Below are positions 1-5,874 of a DNA stretch of 6,070 bases, piece after piece (within the stretch, counting starts at the first letter, position 1; each line of letters starts with the position of its first letter). This stretch comes from Synechococcus sp. PL34863bin_39. GTDB lineage: Bacteria > Cyanobacteriota > Cyanobacteriia > PCC-6307 > Cyanobiaceae. Both the position numbers and the translations under genes were made by a program. The notes below the pieces were generated by a model. The model was given only the letters and a program-made list of their open reading frames with translations, was not told the origin of the DNA and did no database searches. The stretch lies in the NCBI GenBank assembly GCA_011523155.1, contig WTHL01000074.1:1-6070 (forward strand), written 5' to 3'.

Positions 1-567
1 CACCAGAAAACCGTGGATGAAGTGCTGGCCTGGATCAAGGACAGCGGCGAGCTCGGCGACGCGAGTTTCTGTGACGCGGGTTGCGGCGTCGGCAGCCTGA
101 GCCTGCCGCTGGCTGCGATGGGAGCCGCCAGCGTCAGCGCCAGCGACATCTCCGAGGCGATGGCCCAGGAAGCCGAGCGCCGGGCCCGCGATGCGGGTCT
201 GGACATGGATCGGCTCAGCTTCTCCGCCTCCGACCTGGAGAGCATCCGCGGCTCCTTCCACACCGTCTGCTGCCTGGATGTGTTCATCCACTACCCCCAG
301 CCGGCCGCGGAGGAGATGGTGAAGCATCTCTGCAGCCTCACCGAGACACGTCTGATCGTGAGCTTTGCGCCGTACACCCCGCTGCTGGCCCTGCTGAAGG
401 GAATCGGTCAACTGTTCCCCGGCCCCAGCAAGACCACCCGGGCCTACACCCTGAAAGAGGCAGGCATCGTGCAGGCGGCGGAGGCCTGCGGCTTCAAGCT
501 GGTCCGCCGGAGCCTCAACAAGGCCCCCTTCTACTTCTCCCGGTTGATCGAATTCCGCAAAGCCTGA
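1..567 (+). CDS. chlM: Magnesium-protoporphyrin IX O-methyltransferase, C-terminal part (left end cut)
   Basis: ChlM transfers a methyl group from S-adenosylmethionine to the ring-C propionate of Mg-protoporphyrin IX, the step after Mg-chelatase in chlorophyll synthesis. The window holds 188 codons in frame 1. The family is about 230 residues, so roughly 40 N-terminal residues lie off the left edge and the true start is not visible. Visible features are the class I methyltransferase SAM loop DAGCGVGS (window residues 25-32), the acidic residue ending strand 2 in SASDIS (Asp49), the DVFIHYPQ segment (93-100), and the ChlM-typical FPGPSKTTRAY and FYFSRLIE near the C-terminus. By length arithmetic the His in IHYP falls near residue 139 of the full protein, where a functionally important His has been reported in Synechocystis ChlM (from memory). 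The gene ends 5 bp from the convergent pseudouridine synthase-like gene. Nothing suggests decay. The assignment is strong from the C-terminal motifs. Confidence 0.93.
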   Translation, partial: HQKTVDEVLAWIKDSGELGDASFCDAGCGVGSLSLPLAAMGAASVSASDISEAMAQEAERRARDAGLDMDRLSFSASDLESIRGSFHTVCCLDVFIHYPQPAAEEMVKHLCSLTETRLIVSFAPYTPLLALLKGIGQLFPGPSKTTRAYTLKEAGIVQAAEACGFKLVRRSLNKAPFYFSRLIEFRKA

Positions 568-572
568 GCGGG

Positions 573-1562
573 TCAGTCCGGAGCAGGCGCAAAAGCCGGG
601 GGCAACGGCGCCTCGAGCCGGATCGGGCGTGATGCCTGATCCCTCAGCCCCTCAAGGCGCCAGGCGTGGAGGCTGTAACCGCCCTCGCCGGGAGTCACCG
701 CTTCGGCAATGGTGCGCTCCTCCAGGAACAAGGGATCGCCCAGAAGCGGGCTGCCCAGCTGGGCCAGGTGAATCCGAATCTGATGGGGTCGTCCGGTGGT
801 GATGGACACCTGAAGACGGTCGCCACGGGGTGTCCGTTCCAGCAGCATCAGCTCCGAGCGAGCAGACAACCTTCGGCGTTCCGGCTCACCGGGCCTTGGT
901 TCAGGTCCCCAGACCCAACCGAGCAATGGGTGGGGACGCTCCACGACATCCGTGCTGACAACGAGGGGACGCCCTGACTCCAGACCGGGCACCCGCTGAC
1001 TCCAGGCCTGGTAGAGCTTGCGACAGCCACCCGTGGGGCAGAACTGCCTTGACAACTGTGCCCGCGTCTGCGGGTGCCGGGCACACACCTGCAGGCCCGA
1101 GGTGTAACGACCCAGACGATGCACGGGCCGGGGGGCATCCACCTCCCCCATCCCTCGACTGTGCTCGTCGAGCATGGCGGTGAGCGTATGCATCAGAAAT
1201 CCACCAGCCGGCATCACCGGCAACCCGGAGGGTTTATTGAGCACCAGCAGGTCCCCATCGTCGTGAAGGACCGACCAGTGCATCGGCACGGCAGGCTCCA
1301 GCCAAGGGGGACGCCGCCAGCTGATGCGGTCACCGACCTGGAGCGTGACATCGGAGCACAGCGGTTGATCGTTGCGGCAGAGCTGCCCCGCCGCCAGCCG
1401 CTGCTGCCACAACGACGGCGAGGAATGGCGATGGCGACGGGCCATCACTGCAGACAGCAGCTGACCCGACTCCTGCGGCCTGATCCTGTCGTGATACGTC
1501 CAGCCCTGGTTGAATGCCGCCGGTCTCCAGCCCTCCTCAGCCGCGGAGGCCGGCATGGCCAT
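573..1562 (-). CDS. RluA-family pseudouridine synthase homologue with Gly at the catalytic Asp position
   Basis: RluA-family enzymes isomerise uridine to pseudouridine in rRNA or tRNA. The 329-residue product has an S4-like RNA-binding segment (about 30-85), then a catalytic-type domain with LNKPSGLPV (108-116), PVHRLGRYTSG (146-156), RKLYQA (181-186), the strongly conserved PHQIRIHLAQLG (259-270) and LLGDPLF. Length and domain order fit the family. The oddity is the central motif. Family members normally read HRLDxxTSG, and the Asp is the catalytic nucleophile, but here the codon at 1112-1110 is GGT (Gly151). All other motifs look intact, so this is not a random pseudogene. I recall HRLG variants in some cyanobacterial and plant homologues, which would make this a subfamily trait. 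Activity and target cannot be predicted. The ATG at 1562 overlaps the stop of the upstream response regulator (TGATG), which favours this start over a TTG one codon upstream. It is the last gene of the minus-strand cluster. Confidence 0.88.
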   Translation of the reverse strand: MAMPASAAEEGWRPAAFNQGWTYHDRIRPQESGQLLSAVMARRHRHSSPSLWQQRLAAGQLCRNDQPLCSDVTLQVGDRISWRRPPWLEPAVPMHWSVLHDDGDLLVLNKPSGLPVMPAGGFLMHTLTAMLDEHSRGMGEVDAPRPVHRLGRYTSGLQVCARHPQTRAQLSRQFCPTGGCRKLYQAWSQRVPGLESGRPLVVSTDVVERPHPLLGWVWGPEPRPGEPERRRLSARSELMLLERTPRGDRLQVSITTGRPHQIRIHLAQLGSPLLGDPLFLEERTIAEAVTPGEGGYSLHAWRLEGLRDQASRPIRLEAPLPPAFAPAPD

Positions 1563-1564
1563 CA
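1560..1564 (-). promoter_or_regulatory. TGATG stop/start overlap coupling two genes
   Basis: Read on the minus strand, the stop TGA of the response regulator (1564-1562) and the ATG of the RluA-family gene (1562-1560) share one base. No clear Shine-Dalgarno sequence precedes this ATG, so termination-reinitiation coupling is the likely way the second gene is translated. The overlap is seen directly; the coupling is inferred. Confidence 0.7.
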
Positions 1565-2323
1565 ATCCACAAGGCGGTGCTGCAACGCAAAGCGCACCAG
1601 TTCAGTGCGACTGGAGGTTTCGGTTTTGATGAACAAGCGGCTCACATACTTCTCGACGTTGCGGATGGACGTCTCCAGTTGCCGGGCGATTTCCTTGTTC
1701 ATCAGGCCTTCCGCCACCAGCTGCAGCACGCTGGCCTCCCGGGGCGTGAAGCTCAACTCGGGACGATTCGCCGCCGGTGCCCCATCGGGTGTGCCCGAGA
1801 GCATTGACCGGATCTCACTGATCTGGCGGGCCATCTGCCCGACGTCGGCATCGGCGAAGCGGGCGGCTTCAGCGAGGAGGCGGTCCTGACGGCGCACAAC
1901 GTTGCGCACCCGTGCCACCAGTTCATCCGGATCAAAGGGTTTGGGGATGTAGTCATCCACCCCGGCGTGATAGCCCTGCGTGCGATCAGCCGTCATCCCC
2001 TTCGCGGTGAGGAAGATCACGGGGGTGCCGCCGAGACGCTCGTCGGCGCGCAGTTTCTCCAGCAGGCCGTAACCATCACAGCGCGGCATCATCACGTCGC
2101 TGATCACGAGGTCAGGCATCTGCTGCTGGGCTTTTTCCCAGCCATCCAGCCCGTCGACGGCGGTGCTCACCTGAAATCCTTCGTCTTCCAGATAGGCCTG
2201 AACAGCAGTTCTCAACCCCGGCTCATCATCAACAAGCAACAAGCGAGGCACCGGCTCTGACGCCGCGTCGGAGCTGGTGGGATCACTGGTGGGATCAGGT
2301 TCCGCGGGAGACGTGGAGGTCAT
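1562..2323 (-). CDS. ycf29: NarL/FixJ-type response regulator, Ycf29-like
   Basis: This is a DNA-binding two-component response regulator of 253 residues. A low-complexity Pro/Ser/Thr/Asp leader (about 1-26) precedes a receiver domain with the acidic pair Asp32-Asp33 in LLLVDDEPG, the phosphoacceptor Asp76 in VISDVMMPRCDGYG, the switch Thr106 in FLTAKG and Lys128 in YIPKPFDPDE. A linker of about 45 residues leads to a LuxR-type helix-turn-helix (190-253) with LSFTPREASVLQLVAEG, NKEIARQL, NVEKYVSRLF and SSRTELVRFAL. The last block resembles my recollection of Ycf29, the plastid/cyanobacterial NarL-type regulator, so the symbol is probable rather than certain. No histidine kinase gene is in the window, so its partner and target genes are unknown. 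The ATG at 2323 is chosen over a TTG four codons upstream; it has only a weak AGGG before it. The next gene starts on the final base of its stop codon. Confidence 0.9.
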   Translation of the reverse strand: MTSTSPAEPDPTSDPTSSDAASEPVPRLLLVDDEPGLRTAVQAYLEDEGFQVSTAVDGLDGWEKAQQQMPDLVISDVMMPRCDGYGLLEKLRADERLGGTPVIFLTAKGMTADRTQGYHAGVDDYIPKPFDPDELVARVRNVVRRQDRLLAEAARFADADVGQMARQISEIRSMLSGTPDGAPAANRPELSFTPREASVLQLVAEGLMNKEIARQLETSIRNVEKYVSRLFIKTETSSRTELVRFALQHRLVD

Positions 2324-2365
2324 GAACCCTGTCAATTCTTTGGAACTCTAAAGAGGTTTTCCCGG

Positions 2366-2878
2366 TCAGGGAAGTCGGAGGGTTTCCGTGGACTCCACCA
2401 GCAAGGTGGAGAAGCCGAGCGCCCGTGCAGCATCGGTGAGCGTTGCCGGATCGCGCCCGGCCTGATCCGGCACACAGGCGGCCCACCACACCAGATGGTC
2501 ATTCCGATTGCCGGGATTCACCGTGCCACCGGGATTGAGGCGACGCACATAAATCGCCGCCCCATCCCGCGTGACCCGCATCGGCGAGTCGGTGCTGCAA
2601 TTCACCGACTCCGTGGGAATCACCAGGTCATCGGACGATTCGATCCAGAGTTTGTAACGGCGCAGGTCAGGGTCTGCGGGGTCACCCGACAACGCGAACA
2701 TGCCGAGGATGGTGTCTCCCAGCCCCCCTGGCCGGGTGTCCAGGATCCTCAGGTCTGCGGGGCGACGGCGCTTCATCTGCTCCAGGATCTCGCCGCGCTC
2801 GAGTGCCGCGGCCATGGGGACCAGCACCGCACCAGCCGCTGCAAGCATCAGACTGATGGACCGTTGCACGGCGTTCAT
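2366..2878 (-). CDS. Predicted secreted protein of unknown function
   Basis: I do not recognise this family. The product is 170 residues. The N-terminus looks like a Sec signal peptide: Arg6, then a hydrophobic run (about 8-24) ending in MAAA, with a plausible A-x-A cleavage site after Ala25. The mature part begins with a charged helix-like stretch (about 27-43, EILEQMKRRR). Next come RILDTRPGGLGDTILGMF (44-61), KLWIESSDDLVIPTES (76-91), and a segment with Tyr110 and Trp131-Trp132. Cys94 and Cys135 are its only cysteines and could form a disulfide outside the cytoplasm. No lipobox or catalytic motif is apparent. Coding quality looks good: full-length frame and a clear signal sequence. It is the first gene of the minus-strand cluster, 42 bp upstream of the response regulator, and its ATG lies 24 bp from that of the divergent cysteine desulfurase. 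Its own Shine-Dalgarno sequence is not evident. Confidence 0.75.
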   Translation of the reverse strand: MNAVQRSISLMLAAAGAVLVPMAAALERGEILEQMKRRRPADLRILDTRPGGLGDTILGMFALSGDPADPDLRRYKLWIESSDDLVIPTESVNCSTDSPMRVTRDGAAIYVRRLNPGGTVNPGNRNDHLVWWAACVPDQAGRDPATLTDAARALGFSTLLVESTETLRLP

Positions 2879-2891
2879 CGCATCGGGAGCT

Positions 2892-2896
2892 GAGGG
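2892..2896 (+). promoter_or_regulatory. Ribosome binding site supporting the ATG at 2903
   Basis: GAGGG lies six bases before the ATG at 2903. It is the main reason for preferring this start over the in-frame GTG at 2972, which has only a weak GGA upstream. Confidence 0.55.
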
Positions 2897-2902
2897 TCCA
2901 CC

Positions 2903-4111
2903 ATGCTGCCAAGCCCTGATCAGCCGCGGTCGGCCTCTCCGTCAATCCCCGTTGCCCGGCGTCGGACGCCTGTGGCACTTGATTTCCAGGCGACGACGCC
3001 CTGTGACCCGGTGGTCATCAAGACCATGGAGCCCTGGTGGAGCCAGCACTGGGGAAATCCATCGAGTCGCCAGCATCAGCTCGGGCTGATGGCGGCTGCG
3101 GCGGTCAGTGACGCCCGTGAGCGCCTCGCCCGCTGCCTGGAGGTGCTCCCGAGCCAGGTGATCTTCACCAGTGGCGCCACCGAAGCCAACAACCTCGCCC
3201 TGCTCGGACATGCGAGGGCTCAGGCTGATCAGCACGGCCGGCCCGGCCACCTGATCAGCCTGAACACGGAGCATCATGCGGTGCTTGATCCACTGCAGCA
3301 GCTGCGGCGGGAAGGCCACCGGCTCACCTTGCTGACGCCGGGAGCGGACGGCCTCATCGACCTGGAGCAGCTGGAAGCGTCGTTTCAGTCGGACACCCTG
3401 CTGGTGAGCGTGATGGCGGCCAACAACGAGATCGGGGTGCTTCAACCACTGGGTCAGATCAGCGCGCTCTGCCAGCAGCGGGGGATCTGCCTGCACAGCG
3501 ACGCCGCCCAGATGGTCGGCCACCTGCCCTGTTCGCCCACACGGGTGGGGGTGAATCTGATGAGCATCAGTGGTCACAAGCTCTACGGCCCGAAAGGAAT
3601 CGGAGCCCTCATCGTTGGGGAGGGCATCAAGCTGCAGCCTTTGCAGTTCGGTGGCGGCCAGGAGCAGGGATTGCGTCCTGGCACCCTGCCCGTCCCCCTG
3701 ATCATTGGCCTGGCCAAGGCCGCGGAACTGGCCCTGGACGCCATGGAGGCCCACAGCAGCCGCCTGGCTGGTCTGCGCGACCGGCTCTGGGAGGGGCTGC
3801 GAGGCGAGATTCCCGGGATTCAGCTGAATGGGGCCCTGCAGCCCCGCCTGCCCCACAACCTCAACGTCACCCTGCCGGACGTGAATGGCAACAGGCTCCA
3901 TCAGCAGTTGCGAGCGCGCCTGCTGTGCAGCAGCGGCTCAGCCTGCAGTGCGGGACAGCCGTCCCATGTGCTGCAGGCCCTCGGGCGGAGCCGGGAGGAA
4001 GCCAGCGCGTCCCTGCGCCTCAGCCTCGGCCGATCGACGGATGCCAACGACATCCAGAGCGCCATCGGCGCAATCAGCGAGGTCGTCCACGGAATGCAAC
4101 GGAAACGCTGA
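2903..4111 (+). CDS. Class I cysteine desulfurase (IscS/NifS-like)
   Basis: This PLP-dependent enzyme removes sulfur from cysteine, giving alanine and an enzyme persulfide that feeds Fe-S cluster or thio-cofactor synthesis. The 402 residues show the full set of motifs: LDFQATTP (26-33), GNPSS (51-55), SGATEANN (90-97), TEHHAVLD (122-129, His124 expected to stack on PLP), NNEIG (174-178), HSDAAQ (198-203, Asp200 and Gln203 binding the PLP ring), SGHKLYGPKG (223-232, Schiff-base Lys226), the GGGQEQGLRPGT segment (250-261) and SSGSACSAG (343-351, catalytic Cys348). The run SACSAGQPSHV appears two residues shorter between Cys and Pro than E. coli IscS as I remember it. About 23 residues precede the usual family start; a GTG at 2972 would remove them, but GAGGG before the ATG at 2903 favours the longer form. 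No iscU, sufE or other Fe-S partner is adjacent, so the acceptor is unknown. It is followed at 56 bp by a membrane protein gene. Confidence 0.93.
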   Translation: MLPSPDQPRSASPSIPVARRRTPVALDFQATTPCDPVVIKTMEPWWSQHWGNPSSRQHQLGLMAAAAVSDARERLARCLEVLPSQVIFTSGATEANNLALLGHARAQADQHGRPGHLISLNTEHHAVLDPLQQLRREGHRLTLLTPGADGLIDLEQLEASFQSDTLLVSVMAANNEIGVLQPLGQISALCQQRGICLHSDAAQMVGHLPCSPTRVGVNLMSISGHKLYGPKGIGALIVGEGIKLQPLQFGGGQEQGLRPGTLPVPLIIGLAKAAELALDAMEAHSSRLAGLRDRLWEGLRGEIPGIQLNGALQPRLPHNLNVTLPDVNGNRLHQQLRARLLCSSGSACSAGQPSHVLQALGRSREEASASLRLSLGRSTDANDIQSAIGAISEVVHGMQRKR

Positions 4112-4154
4112 AAAAAACTGTTCCCGTCGCTACGTTCCGACCAGACCATGCGAC

Positions 4155-4160
4155 AGGTGG
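4155..4160 (+). promoter_or_regulatory. Ribosome binding site fixing the start at 4168
   Basis: AGGTGG lies seven bases before the ATG at 4168. The reading frame stays open for many codons upstream, back through the cysteine desulfurase gene in another frame, so this site decides the start. Confidence 0.7.
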
Positions 4161-4167
4161 CACGGCG

Positions 4168-4905
4168 ATGAGCGACTCCAGCGGCAGCAACAGACTGCAG
4201 GTGATGCGAGCCGTCGAGGACGGATGGAAGGCATTCAGCCGTTCCCCCTGGCCCTTCGTGCTGTTCACGCTGCTCGCGGGCGTGCTGTCCATGCTGTTCC
4301 AGGCGATTGCCAACGCCGCCTCCGGTGATTCCTTCGGGGCCGGCGCCGCCATCGCCACGATCATTTCGGTTGTGGGCAGCACGGTGGTGAGCCTCTGGGC
4401 CGTGAGCGGACTGATTCGCGGCGCATGGCGGGCGCTGGATGGCCAGGCGCCCGGCTTCTCCGATCTGGCCCGCTGGGATGGAGGCGCTGCCGGTCGCCTC
4501 TTCATCAACCAGTTTGTGCTGGGTGTGCTGTTCTTCCTCATCCTGCTGATCACCTTCGTGGTGGCCGGTGGTCTGGCCCAGATCAGCCAGGGACTGATCG
4601 TGATCCCTGGAATCGCTGCCGCCCTGGTCTTCCTTTATCTGGGCATCAACCAGAAGTTTCTTCCCTGGATCGCTCTGCTGCAGAAAGGCAACCCCATTGA
4701 CACGATCCAACGGGGCCGGGCCGGCGTGGATCCTTCCTGGTGGTGGCTGCTGTTGCTGCTGATCGTTGAATCGCTGATCCTGCTGGTCGGCCTGCTGCTG
4801 TGTGGCGTCGGCCTGCTGGCCGCAGCACCCGTGGTGATCTGCATCTCCACAGCCGCCTACCGCCAGCTGTTCGGTACCGATGACGCCAGGGAGTTCCTGA
4901 ACTGA
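4168..4905 (+). CDS. Multi-pass membrane protein of unknown function
   Basis: I cannot assign a function. The 245-residue product starts with a short polar, probably cytoplasmic segment (MSDSSGSNRLQVMRAVEDGW). Hydrophobic stretches follow at about 28-50, 58-85, 112-135, 142-163, 191-212 and 213-231, suggesting five or six membrane helices. A polar loop at about 86-110 contains RGAWRALDGQAPGFSDL and another at about 164-190 contains NQKFLPWIALLQKGNP. The C-terminus ends in YRQLFGTDDAREFLN. The general pattern, a 'GW..F..SPWPF' entry, repeated glycines and a closing YRQLF, resembles small uncharacterised bacterial integral membrane families (DUF975-like), but that is only an impression. It lies 56 bp downstream of the cysteine desulfurase on the same strand and may be cotranscribed; no terminator is visible in that gap. 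It converges on rsmH with 7 bp between stop codons. Confidence 0.85.
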   Translation: MSDSSGSNRLQVMRAVEDGWKAFSRSPWPFVLFTLLAGVLSMLFQAIANAASGDSFGAGAAIATIISVVGSTVVSLWAVSGLIRGAWRALDGQAPGFSDLARWDGGAAGRLFINQFVLGVLFFLILLITFVVAGGLAQISQGLIVIPGIAAALVFLYLGINQKFLPWIALLQKGNPIDTIQRGRAGVDPSWWWLLLLLIVESLILLVGLLLCGVGLLAAAPVVICISTAAYRQLFGTDDAREFLN

Positions 4906-4916
4906 TCGACGTTCAG
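4897..4916. repeat. Small inverted repeat across two convergent stop codons
   Basis: CTGAAC (4897-4902) and GTTCAG (4911-4916) form a 6-bp stem with an 8-base loop. The structure includes the stop codons of both the membrane protein gene and rsmH. There is no T-tract on either side, so it is not a clear intrinsic terminator. It could be chance or a weak bidirectional stop structure. Confidence 0.3.
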
Positions 4917-5830
4917 TCGTCGCTGCGGCGGCGGGCGAGCCGGAGCTTCGCGCTTCGGCTGCGCGGGTTGGCCTCCTGCTCCGACGCATCCGCAACAAGG
5001 GGTTTGCGGGTGATCCTCTGCAGACGGTCGTCCTGCACAAACGCGGTCTTGACGCGCCGGTCTTCGAGGGAGTGGAAGCTGATAATCGCCAGCACCCCGC
5101 CAGGCCGCAACCAGTCAGGGGCCTGTTGCAGCAGGCGTTCCAGCACCCCCAGCTCATCGTTCACGGCAATGCGCAGCGCCTGAAACGTGCGCGTTGCCGG
5201 ATGGATGCGACCCCGACGCGCCTTGGGTGGATAGCAACCAGCGACGGCATAGGCCAGATCGGCCGTTCCGGCATAGGCGCCCCGGGCCGCGAGGTCAGCC
5301 TTGATCCTGCGGGCGATCCGTCGTGACAGGCGCTCCTCGCCGAAGGCGTAGATCAGATCCGCGAGTTCCGTTTCCTCAAGCCGGTCGATCAATTCCGCGG
5401 CGGTCTCGCCTGGACCGGAGGGATTCATGCGCATGTCCAGAGGACCATCGAGGCGAAAACTGAATCCCCGCTCCGCCACATCGAGTTGCGGACTGCTGAC
5501 GCCGAGATCAGCCAGGACAAGATCAACACCCTGCTCAGGCGTGTAATCGGCGAAATTGGTGGCCACGATCTCGGCCCGATCACCGAAGCCCGCAAGCCGT
5601 TCCCGGGCCGCAGCCCGTGCCGTGGCGTCCTGATCGAGGCCGATGATGCGCAGCCCGCTGTAGCGATTCAGGAGCAGGGCGCTGTGGCCACCACCACCGA
5701 GGGTGGCATCGACGCAGAGGCCATGCACCCAGGGCCCGTCAGGGATTGCAGCCAATGCCTCAAGCAGTGGCGACGCCAGCACAGGCACATGGACAAAGGC
5801 CTCTGGCGCGGTCTGGGGCTGATCGGGCAT
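4913..5830 (-). CDS. rsmH: 16S rRNA (cytosine1402-N4)-methyltransferase RsmH (MraW)
   Basis: RsmH uses S-adenosylmethionine to methylate N4 of C1402 in the decoding centre of 16S rRNA, tuning start-codon choice and fidelity. The 305-residue length is typical. Family marks in order are HVPVL (14-18), the SAM-binding [10 protein letters not shown] (41-50), GLDQDA (64-69), [15 protein letters not shown] (103-117), [17 protein letters not shown] (121-137), the inserted domain with [14 protein letters not shown] (163-176), the conserved [15 protein letters not shown] (213-227), and [17 protein letters not shown] (245-261), followed by a basic C-terminal tail. The ATG at 5830 has AGGAAGGA upstream (5841-5834), supporting the start. 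In many bacteria this gene heads the division and cell-wall cluster; here it stands alone between a membrane protein gene and ndhH. I recall an mraW-ndhH neighbourhood in marine picocyanobacteria. All key motifs are present and it should be functional. Confidence 0.97.
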   Translation of the reverse strand: MPDQPQTAPEAFVHVPVLASPLLEALAAIPDGPWVHGLCVDATLGGGGHSALLLNRYSGLRIIGLDQDATARAAARERLAGFGDRAEIVATNFADYTPEQGVDLVLADLGVSSPQLDVAERGFSFRLDGPLDMRMNPSGPGETAAELIDRLEETELADLIYAFGEERLSRRIARRIKADLAARGAYAGTADLAYAVAGCYPPKARRGRIHPATRTFQALRIAVNDELGVLERLLQQAPDWLRPGGVLAIISFHSLEDRRVKTAFVQDDRLQRITRKPLVADASEQEANPRSRSAKLRLARRRSDD

Positions 5831-5840
5831 CGGTCCTTCC

Positions 5841-5846
5841 TAAGAT
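5841..5846 (+). promoter_or_regulatory. Candidate -10 element for ndhH
   Basis: TAAGAT in the 44-bp gap between rsmH and ndhH matches TATAAT at four of six positions and would place a transcript start near 5853, about 20 bases before the ndhH ATG. No good -35 is present at the usual spacing. The site overlaps the rsmH ribosome binding site on the other strand, so it may be coincidental. Confidence 0.25.
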
Positions 5847-5874
5847 CCCGTAGCGAATGCATTGCCACGGCCCC

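Noticed and set aside
562..588. GCCTG...CAGGC inverted repeat at the chlM / RluA-family convergent junction
   Set aside because: Only 5 bp of stem with a 17-base loop and no T-tract; too weak for a terminator call.
1074..1889. Plus-strand open frame of about 271 codons antisense to the RluA-family and response regulator genes
   Set aside because: It crosses the boundary of two motif-complete genes and its translation shows no domain.
2330..2335. Perfect TTGACA (-35-like) on the minus strand just before the response regulator
   Set aside because: It lies seven bases before the ATG, so a matching -10 would fall inside the coding region, and none is seen there.
2942..3901. Minus-strand open frame of about 319 codons antisense to the cysteine desulfurase
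   Set aside because: It is a shadow of a gene with complete family motifs; its composition is unlike a real protein and it has no ribosome binding site of note.
3901..5157. Long minus-strand open frame (about 418 codons) opposite the desulfurase and membrane protein genes
   Set aside because: It is Gln/Ala/Arg-rich with no recognisable motif, lies antisense to two well-supported genes and overlaps rsmH. High GC makes such open shadow frames common.
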